In this document: piece by piece, positions 1 through 4,595 of the stretch
How the letters are laid out: every line of letters starts with the position of its first letter
Position numbering within the stretch: position 1 is the first letter of the stretch
Assembly: GCA_005879655.1 (NCBI GenBank)
Contig: VBJK01000462.1
Coordinates: forward strand, 1 to 11,721
Source: Chloroflexota bacterium
GTDB taxonomy: Bacteria > Chloroflexota > Ktedonobacteria > Ktedonobacterales > Ktedonobacteraceae
Reading direction: 5' to 3'
DNA length: 11,721 nt
Program-made: the position numbers and the translations under genes
The notes under the pieces: generated by a model
Database searches by the model: none
Told to the model about the DNA's origin: nothing
What the model saw: the letters and a program-made list of their open reading frames with translations, nothing else

Positions 1-840
1 CTCACTGAAACAAGCCTTGGCATCGATCTCAAAGTTGATCGTGCGCCGCTGTCCCCTATAAGAGACAATTAACAGACAGATGCCCAGGATAGCCACGATG
101 ATGCCTGAACCAAGGAAGGGGGCAATGAGCTTCTCGCCATAAGCCTGTCGCTGTTGCCATTGTGGTGCTTGACTGATCAAACTGCCGGAGGCGAAACGTA
201 AGTCAATCTCTAATGGTGAGCTAGAGCTGAGGTTATTTGCCAAAAATATGACTGTGTTCCGATCAGTACGGATCAGCGCGGCACTATGTTGTACCTGGGG
301 CGAACCCACAGCTTTTGCTTTTTCTGGGTATGTCACAGTGATGGTTGATGAACGAATGAAGTACTCGTATTTTGTGGGGAGAGCCTCCCAGTAAAGGGCA
401 TCCCCATCCTTCTCCTTGCGTACTACCCCCGCGACACGGTAGTTTAGCACGAAGCTATGAGTCGCGTCAGAGGTTGTAGTAAAGTGCCATGTCGCTTTAA
501 CTGGATTGCTTTGTGTGATCTCAACCTGACCGGCATCCGTTCCTTCTGGCAGTAAATGTTCGTCCATATAGGCAGACTGTATGATAATGCCGTCCGTTTT
601 ATCAGTAGGGATCTCACGATAGACAAAGGTGAATGGTCCACCAAGAAATTTGAAAATAACTCTTTCTTTGATGAGTAAAGTTCCATCGTTCTGTATGGTA
701 ATTTGCTGATCAAAATGCTCTGCGCCATACTCTTTCGCTGGTGCTGCCAGCGCTTTTGTTGCAGCCTGCGTTGGCATGGCTGGAGCGAGCAAGAGGAGTA
801 GCACGAGTAGGCCAACGGAGGTAAGCCATCGTTTTAGCAT
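1..840 (-). CDS. DUF2207-family membrane protein, C-terminus cut by window edge
   Basis: The frame is open from an ATG at 838-840 to the left edge, giving 280 residues without a stop. AAAGGA lies about 8 bases upstream of the ATG. The N-terminus has a signal peptide (MLKRWLTSVG, then a Leu-rich core at residues 11-19, and a likely cut after TQA near residue 26). Residues 40-215 form a beta-rich extracytoplasmic domain. It carries the traits of DUF2207: an early DGTLLIKERV strand, FTFVYREIP at 71-78, and an ALYWEALP stretch at 148-155. A membrane helix spans about 238-260, followed by a basic YRGQRR and the start of a cytoplasmic part. DUF2207 proteins usually continue with more membrane segments and a low-complexity tail, which would lie beyond the window. 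Function is unknown for the family. It is transcribed divergently from the S53 peptidase. The family call comes from pattern memory; frame and topology are directly visible. Confidence 0.8.
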   Translation of the reverse strand, partial: MLKRWLTSVGLLVLLLLLAPAMPTQAATKALAAPAKEYGAEHFDQQITIQNDGTLLIKERVIFKFLGGPFTFVYREIPTDKTDGIIIQSAYMDEHLLPEGTDAGQVEITQSNPVKATWHFTTTSDATHSFVLNYRVAGVVRKEKDGDALYWEALPTKYEYFIRSSTITVTYPEKAKAVGSPQVQHSAALIRTDRNTVIFLANNLSSSSPLEIDLRFASGSLISQAPQWQQRQAYGEKLIAPFLGSGIIVAILGICLLIVSYRGQRRTINFEIDAKACFSE

Positions 841-885
841 AGATTATTCCTTTGAAGTACTATGAGGACCCTTATCAAGTATGTG

Positions 886-901
886 TAAACTGATCAGTTT
901 A
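886..901. promoter_or_regulatory. 16-bp perfect palindrome, candidate operator
   Basis: TAAACTGATCAGTTTA is a perfect inverted repeat in the divergent intergenic region, 45 bases from the start codon of the DUF2207 gene. Its size and symmetry suit a dimeric repressor of TetR or MarR type. No regulator gene is adjacent, so the protein that might bind is unknown. It also has no U-tract that would make it a terminator. Confidence 0.4.
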
Positions 902-940
902 GCTACTTGTATTAAGTGTTCTAGAGCATAATAAGCGATA

Positions 941-970
941 TTGTCATACTAACATTGTTGTGAGCATACT
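941..970 (+). promoter_or_regulatory. candidate sigma-70 promoter of the S53 peptidase
   Basis: A TTGTCA box (941-946) is followed after 18 bases by CATACT (965-970), a four-of-six match to TATAAT. This would give a leader of about 90 bases. CATACTAA occurs twice here (945-952 and 965-972) with a 20-base period, so the same bases may also be a regulator site. This is a weak match; no better plus-strand candidate was seen between 841 and 1067. Confidence 0.3.
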
Positions 971-982
971 AAATAGTATTCT

Positions 983-1036
983 GCTTGCAAGGCGTCATTG
1001 ATTGATGCAACCAGCAAGCGTCGGAGCGTTTCCGAC
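983..1036 (+). other. two potential hairpins in the S53 peptidase leader
   Basis: GCTTGC (983-988) can pair with GCAAGC (1014-1019), enclosing a second stem GCGTCA/TGATGC that contains one G-U pair. Directly after, GTCGGA (1020-1025) pairs with TCCGAC (1031-1036) over a five-base loop. No U-tract follows. GTAGGAG (1055-1061) before the ATG at 1068 is the ribosome binding site. No riboswitch family is recognised. Confidence 0.25.
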
Positions 1037-1067
1037 CTTACGCAAGCATTAAAAGTAGGAGCACAAG

Positions 1068-2375
1068 ATGCAACGTATTCCCCAGCTTGTTCTTCCATTA
1101 CTAGTGACAATACTCTTGTTGGCCGCCTGTAGCACCAATGCTGGCAGTCAATCACAGACGACAAACGGAACACCATCCCTACACACAACTAACGCTACGG
1201 AGAGCGGTGTCTGTCCAGTCGGGCTGAAAAACAACCCCGCTTGCCTTACACCGCATACATTACGTCTGGCATACGGAGTACAACAGCTCATAGACCAGGG
1301 CTTCACGGGTAAGGGGCAAACGGTGATTGACATCGTTTCCTTTGGTAGTCCTACACTCAAGCAGGATATGGAGCAGTTTGATCAGCAGTTTGGCTTGCCG
1401 CCCGCCGATCTAGAGGTTATCTCTCCACTCAACGTGCCCGAATACGACCCCAAACATGATAAAGAGGGCTGGGCCGCTGAGACTGCATTGGATGTAGAGA
1501 TTATTCACGCCATAGCACCGGATGCAAAAATCATCGTCCTGACCAGTCCAGTTGCTGAAACGCAGGGCACCATTGGCCTACCCGAATTTCGCCAGTTGAA
1601 CCAGTACGTTATGGATCATAAACTGGGCAGTATTGTCTCGCTAAGTTGGGGGGCGTCCGAGCTTACCTTACAGGATGCCAAAGGGCAACAAGAACTCCAA
1701 CGATGGGATACTATGCTGCAACAGGCAACAACACAACAGGGTATTACCTACTTCGCATCGTCGGGCGATCTCGGAGCTACCGATCAAGCTGATATAGATG
1801 GCACCCATATCGCTAACGCGCCTACGATCAGCTTTGTCAACGACTCACCATGGATTACTAGCGTTGGCGGGACGAGCGTGAAGCACTCAGACACCACTTT
1901 CAGCGAACAAGCATGGAATGGCAGTGGTGGAGGCTTCAGCCGCTTCTACAAAACCCCCTCCTACCAGCAGAGCTTGCCCGCAACGGTACAACAACAACTC
2001 AAGAATCGCCGGGGCGTTCCCGATGTATCGGCAGATGCCAATCCAATAACTGGCCTCGCCTTCTCTTTGCGCGGCATGTGGGCAACAGCTGGCGGAACTA
2101 GCGCTAGTGCTCCTCTCTGGGCTGGCATCATGGCCATTGCGAATCAGATGGCAGGCCACCCCCTCGGCTTCATCAATCCAGGACTCTACAAGCTAGCAGC
2201 CAATCCCAGCAACTACGCTCAGGACTTTCATGATATCACAATAGGAAACAATACCAATAGCGCCGCCAAAGTTGAGGGCTATCCCGCCGTACCAGGTTGG
2301 GACCCCGTCACTGGCCTGGGCACACCTAACGCAGTAAAACTCATACCTGATCTCATGCAAACTATGAAATCCTAA
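1068..2375 (+). CDS. S53-family (sedolisin) serine-carboxyl peptidase, lipoprotein without prodomain
   Basis: This 435-residue protein is predicted to be exported and lipid-anchored. Residues 1-21 form a lipoprotein signal with lipobox LAAC and the acylated Cys at 21. A Ser/Thr/Asn-rich linker (22-48) leads into the peptidase domain (about 60-430). The S53 catalytic set is complete: Glu138 and Asp142 in AAETALD, the oxyanion Asp234 in SSGDLG, and the nucleophile Ser345 in GGTSASAP. The C-terminal calcium site is suggested by Asp389-Ile390 and by GWD at 410-412. Cys49 and Cys59 could form a disulphide. S53 enzymes are endopeptidases, usually active at acid pH, and normally carry an N-terminal activation domain of about 150-200 residues. 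Here the mature domain starts almost directly after the linker, so that domain is absent. The gene stands alone, divergent from the DUF2207 gene and convergent with a cyclophilin. Confidence 0.92.
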   Translation: MQRIPQLVLPLLVTILLLAACSTNAGSQSQTTNGTPSLHTTNATESGVCPVGLKNNPACLTPHTLRLAYGVQQLIDQGFTGKGQTVIDIVSFGSPTLKQDMEQFDQQFGLPPADLEVISPLNVPEYDPKHDKEGWAAETALDVEIIHAIAPDAKIIVLTSPVAETQGTIGLPEFRQLNQYVMDHKLGSIVSLSWGASELTLQDAKGQQELQRWDTMLQQATTQQGITYFASSGDLGATDQADIDGTHIANAPTISFVNDSPWITSVGGTSVKHSDTTFSEQAWNGSGGGFSRFYKTPSYQQSLPATVQQQLKNRRGVPDVSADANPITGLAFSLRGMWATAGGTSASAPLWAGIMAIANQMAGHPLGFINPGLYKLAANPSNYAQDFHDITIGNNTNSAAKVEGYPAVPGWDPVTGLGTPNAVKLIPDLMQTMKS

Positions 2376-2395
2376 GATACACAAGCCATTAAGAA

Positions 2396-2462
2396 TTGGG
2401 GGTCCAGGGGGCTTCGCCCCCTGGCGGGGTTTGGGGTGTCCCCAAATCTTCCCTTCCCCCAA
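2396..2462. repeat. composite G/C-rich palindromic element between convergent genes
   Basis: Three nested stems are visible. TTGGGGG (2396-2402) pairs with CCCCCAA (2456-2462). Inside, CCAGGGGGC (2404-2412) pairs with GCCCCCTGG (2416-2424) around TTC. Then TTTGGGG (2430-2436) pairs with CCCCAAA (2440-2446) around TGT. The element sits between the stop codons of the S53 peptidase and the cyclophilin. It could fold in transcripts from either side, so it may help end both, although no U-tract follows either arm. The build resembles dispersed extragenic palindromic repeats; that it is multicopy is inference. Confidence 0.6.
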
Positions 2463-2480
2463 AGGTTTTTGGATTATACA

Positions 2481-2993
2481 CTAGCTCTCGATAATATCGA
2501 CTGAATGAAGCACTTCGCCTGGTTGACGATCGCGCTGAGGATCGCGTTCGCGAATAGCAAGCAAATTACTCATGCCATCAACCACCTGACCGAAGACGCC
2601 ATGCTTGCCATTCAAATGAGGGGTTGGGCCGTGAGTGATAAAGAATTGAGAGCCATTAGTATTTCGTCCAGCATTCGCCATTGACAAAATACCGGCCTTG
2701 TCATGCTTCAGGTTTAACGCACCCTGCTCATCATTAAAACGATAGCCAGGACCACCGGTACCCGTGCCAGTAGGATCACCAGCCTGAGCCATGAAACCGC
2801 CAATCACGCGATGGAAGGTAGTATTGTCATAGAAGCCTTCACGCGCCAGGAAGACAAAATTATTGACCGTAATAGGGGCCTGAGCTGCAAACAAATCGAT
2901 GGTAATATCGCCTTTGCTCGTATGCATAATCGCGCGGTACTTTTTATTGGGATCGATCTGCATAGCCGGTGGTTTACTGTACTGTTTTGCCAT
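2481..2993 (-). CDS. cytosolic cyclophilin-type peptidyl-prolyl cis-trans isomerase
   Basis: This 170-residue single-domain cyclophilin catalyses cis-trans isomerisation of Xaa-Pro bonds to aid folding. It has no signal peptide or membrane segment, so it should be cytosolic. The start chosen is MAKQYSKPP at 2993, because GAGGAG (about 3001-3006, minus strand) lies seven bases before it. A longer reading of 181 residues would begin inside a terminator-like hairpin and has no ribosome binding site. Family motifs are clear: NFVFLAREGFYD (45-56), FHRV with catalytic Arg62, FMAQAGDPTG (67-76), NTNGSQFFIT (111-120) and GKHGVFGQVVDG (129-140). The residue at the usual cyclosporin-contacting Trp position appears to be His126, as in many bacterial members. 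The next gene upstream on the same strand is a membrane-anchored paralogue, but a separate promoter sits between them. Confidence 0.93.
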   Translation of the reverse strand: MAKQYSKPPAMQIDPNKKYRAIMHTSKGDITIDLFAAQAPITVNNFVFLAREGFYDNTTFHRVIGGFMAQAGDPTGTGTGGPGYRFNDEQGALNLKHDKAGILSMANAGRNTNGSQFFITHGPTPHLNGKHGVFGQVVDGMSNLLAIRERDPQRDRQPGEVLHSVDIIES

Positions 2994-3008
2994 AAATTTA
3001 CTCCTCAT

Positions 3009-3045
3009 AAAAAAACAGTGCACCATATTTCGACACAGTGCACTG
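3009..3045 (-). terminator. intrinsic terminator-like hairpin in the cyclophilin leader, possible attenuator
   Basis: Read on the minus strand, CAGTGCAC (3045-3038) pairs with GTGCACTG (3023-3016) across a 14-base loop and is followed at once by seven T residues (3015-3009). ATG-AGGAG then leads to the start codon at 2993. The hairpin lies after the promoter at 3058-3086 and before the ribosome binding site. It may end transcripts from the membrane cyclophilin gene upstream, or attenuate the cytosolic cyclophilin's own transcript, or both. Confidence 0.6.
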
Positions 3046-3057
3046 CGTCACTCTTAC

Positions 3058-3086
3058 TTTATATCCAGATTCAGAATCGGCGTCAA
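3058..3086 (-). promoter_or_regulatory. sigma-70 promoter of the cytosolic cyclophilin
   Basis: On the minus strand, TTGACG (3086-3081) and TATAAA (3063-3058) are separated by exactly 17 bases; each box matches the consensus at five of six positions. Transcription would begin near 3050, giving a leader of about 57 bases that holds the terminator-like hairpin. Confidence 0.65.
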
Positions 3087-3103
3087 GCTCAGCATGACTC
3101 TTC

Positions 3104-3117
3104 ATGCGCATGCGCAT
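3104..3117. promoter_or_regulatory. 14-bp palindrome upstream of the cyclophilin promoter
   Basis: ATGCGCATGCGCAT is perfectly self-complementary. It lies about 18 bases upstream of the -35 box at 3081-3086 and 12 bases after the stop codon of the membrane cyclophilin gene. It could be a regulator site or a Z-prone alternating purine-pyrimidine tract. Nothing in the window identifies a binding protein. Confidence 0.3.
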
Positions 3118-3128
3118 AAACGCGTATA

Positions 3129-4100
3129 CTAAGAAGCCGGAACCACAAGAACATGCTGCATGACATCAGGCGTAATCCCCTTAGTTGCGGCATCTTCAGG
3201 ATTAGGACCCTGAATGGCCAGCGTAACATCTAAGCCCTTCACCACCTGACCGAAGAGATTATACTGCTTACCTAACTTGGAATTGTCACCTGTGTCAATA
3301 AAGAACTGGCTCCCATTGGTGTTTGCTCCATTGTTCGCCATCGCAATCGTGCCAAAGGTATACTCCCCCTTCACAGGCTCATCGGCAAATTTATAGCCTG
3401 GCCCTCCGCTACCATTACCCTCTGGATCACCCCCCTGAATGACATGCAGCCCCTCACCAGTCTGGAGCACACGGTGAAAGGTTAGTCCATCGTAGAAGTG
3501 ATGCTGTGCCAGGAAGACAAAATTATTCACGGTCTTCGGTGCCAGATCAGGCCGCAATTCAACGACGATAAGACCACGTGTGGTATTGATACCAGCACAA
3601 TAGACCTTCTTTGCATCGATCGCCATCTCAGGAGCCTGAGCATAGGAATGAGTGATCTTCGCTATAGCATCCTTACTGGGAGCCGGTGATGTATCAGTGA
3701 TCTTACTCAGAAAAGTTGCCCCCAGACAAGGCGAACTGGCAAGCGCTTTTTGCTGTGCCGCTGGCAGAGCTGCTACCAGTGGTGTCGCCGTTTTCTGCGC
3801 CGAGGCAACAATAGCCGTCGCCGTCTGTGCAGCCGTCACCGAAGGCTTTGCTTGCTCTTTAGGCAAAGCAAAAGGCCCAAGGTGGTTGGCATAGAGAAGA
3901 TAAATACTGAGACCGATAAGGATCACGACAATACCAGTAGCCGAAGGATAACGTGCAAGACCACGAGAAGGTGCCTTATAGCCGGATGGACGCCGTTGCT
4001 TCGGCTCCTGCGCTACATCTTGTTGTGCTATCTCGCTAGCGTGCGCCCGTGCAATTCTCGCGGCACGTTTGGCCGCGGCGCGTTTAGTCGTTTTTGGCAT
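3129..4100 (-). CDS. membrane-anchored cyclophilin-type peptidyl-prolyl isomerase
   Basis: This 323-residue protein has a basic, Lys/Arg/Ala-rich cytosolic N-terminus (1-50), one membrane helix (about 54-71, GIVVILIGLSIYLLY), an Ala/Thr-rich linker (80-160) and an outward-facing cyclophilin domain (about 165-322). Domain motifs include TTRGLIVVEL (173-182), NFVFLAQHHFYD (193-204), FHRV with catalytic Arg210, VIQGGDPEG (220-228), NTNGSQFFIDT (260-270) and LFGQVVKG (282-289). Cys125 and Cys168 may pair outside the cell. It probably assists folding of exported proteins at the membrane surface. AAGGAGC (4115-4121) is the only ribosome binding site seen, with an unusually long gap of 14 bases to the ATG; no in-frame start lies closer. 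It is transcribed divergently from the dnaB operon, from its own well-formed promoter. Confidence 0.9.
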   Translation of the reverse strand: MPKTTKRAAAKRAARIARAHASEIAQQDVAQEPKQRRPSGYKAPSRGLARYPSATGIVVILIGLSIYLLYANHLGPFALPKEQAKPSVTAAQTATAIVASAQKTATPLVAALPAAQQKALASSPCLGATFLSKITDTSPAPSKDAIAKITHSYAQAPEMAIDAKKVYCAGINTTRGLIVVELRPDLAPKTVNNFVFLAQHHFYDGLTFHRVLQTGEGLHVIQGGDPEGNGSGGPGYKFADEPVKGEYTFGTIAMANNGANTNGSQFFIDTGDNSKLGKQYNLFGQVVKGLDVTLAIQGPNPEDAATKGITPDVMQHVLVVPAS

Positions 4101-4163
4101 ATTTTTTGATAAATGCTCCTTCCTTACTTACACGACCCGACCCCGTCTGAAATTCTTTGAGCT

Positions 4164-4192
4164 ATAATAACCCTCTCTCCGCATTGGGTCAA
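4164..4192 (-). promoter_or_regulatory. sigma-70 promoter of the membrane-anchored cyclophilin
   Basis: On the minus strand, TTGACC (4192-4187) and TATTAT (4169-4164) are separated by 17 bases; each box matches consensus at five of six positions. Transcription would start near 4157, giving a leader of about 57 bases. Confidence 0.65.
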
Positions 4193-4267
4193 GTCCTTAT
4201 CTAGCCCAGGATTCCCACCACCGTCCCATCCCTGCTCGACAATTTTTTCCCCATCACGACCGATTTT

Positions 4268-4363
4268 CGTGGATAACTAGGTGGATAACTATGTGGATAA
4301 GTAGGGATAACTCGAACACGACAGTGGATAAGTAGGGGATAACTCGTTATTGACATATCCACA
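4268..4363. promoter_or_regulatory. cluster of DnaA-box-like sites upstream of dnaB
   Basis: Within 96 bases there are four copies of NGTGGATAA (4268-4276, 4280-4288, 4292-4300, 4323-4331), the complement of the DnaA box TTATCCACA. The copy at 4292-4300 is a perfect match and the other three differ only at the end base. ATATCCACA at 4355-4363 is a one-mismatch box in the opposite orientation. The first three boxes recur every 12 bases. Two further GATAACTCG sequences (4306-4314, 4338-4346) belong to a larger direct repeat. A perfect -35 hexamer TTGACA (4350-4355) abuts the last box, with no good -10 after it. The cluster may be a DnaA-regulated promoter or part of a replication origin. No dnaA or dnaN gene lies in the window to decide. 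The rest of 4101-4595 holds promoters but no gene that I can see. Confidence 0.65.
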
Positions 4364-4492
4364 TAGCTCATCAATACCGAGCATTTGCTTTCACGCGCCA
4401 GATTCGTTACACTTTGTGCACGTTGAGTTTTTCGGAAGCAGTTCTTATCACATGTGGGGATGTGTCTGTAGTCGAACAGATGTGCAACTATA

Positions 4493-4501
4493 TGCTATAA
4501 T
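4493..4501 (+). promoter_or_regulatory. extended -10 promoter of the dnaB operon
   Basis: TGCTATAAT contains a perfect -10 hexamer (4496-4501) preceded by the extended -10 TG. No good -35 lies 16-18 bases upstream, as is common for extended -10 promoters. Transcription would begin near 4508, leaving a leader of about 88 bases before the GTG start at 4596. The AT-rich stretch at 4559-4573 lies within this leader. Confidence 0.55.
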
Positions 4502-4595
4502 TCAGATTACCACCCTACGAACGGCTAGGGAAATTACAGACAAAACCGGCACTAGGGTCAATAATTAATTTTTCGTAGATGTTGGAGCTAAAGAC

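Noticed and set aside
444..815. A 123-residue minus-strand open frame rich in Ser, Arg and Leu
   Set aside because: It is an out-of-frame shadow of the DUF2207 gene, which has a signal peptide, a ribosome binding site and a membrane helix.
2994..3026. A longer cyclophilin beginning MVHCFFMRSKF
   Set aside because: These 11 codons coincide with the hairpin arm and T-run of the leader and lack a ribosome binding site; GAGGAG fits the start at 2993.
4268..4346. A CRISPR-like array, because of the repeated GTGGATAA units
   Set aside because: Units are short, unevenly spaced, without 30-base spacers or cas genes, and they match DnaA boxes.
4350..4378. A second dnaB promoter using the perfect TTGACA at 4350-4355
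   Set aside because: The -10 positions at 16-18 bases spacing match poorly (CAATAC/AATACC), so it is mentioned only within the DnaA-box cluster.
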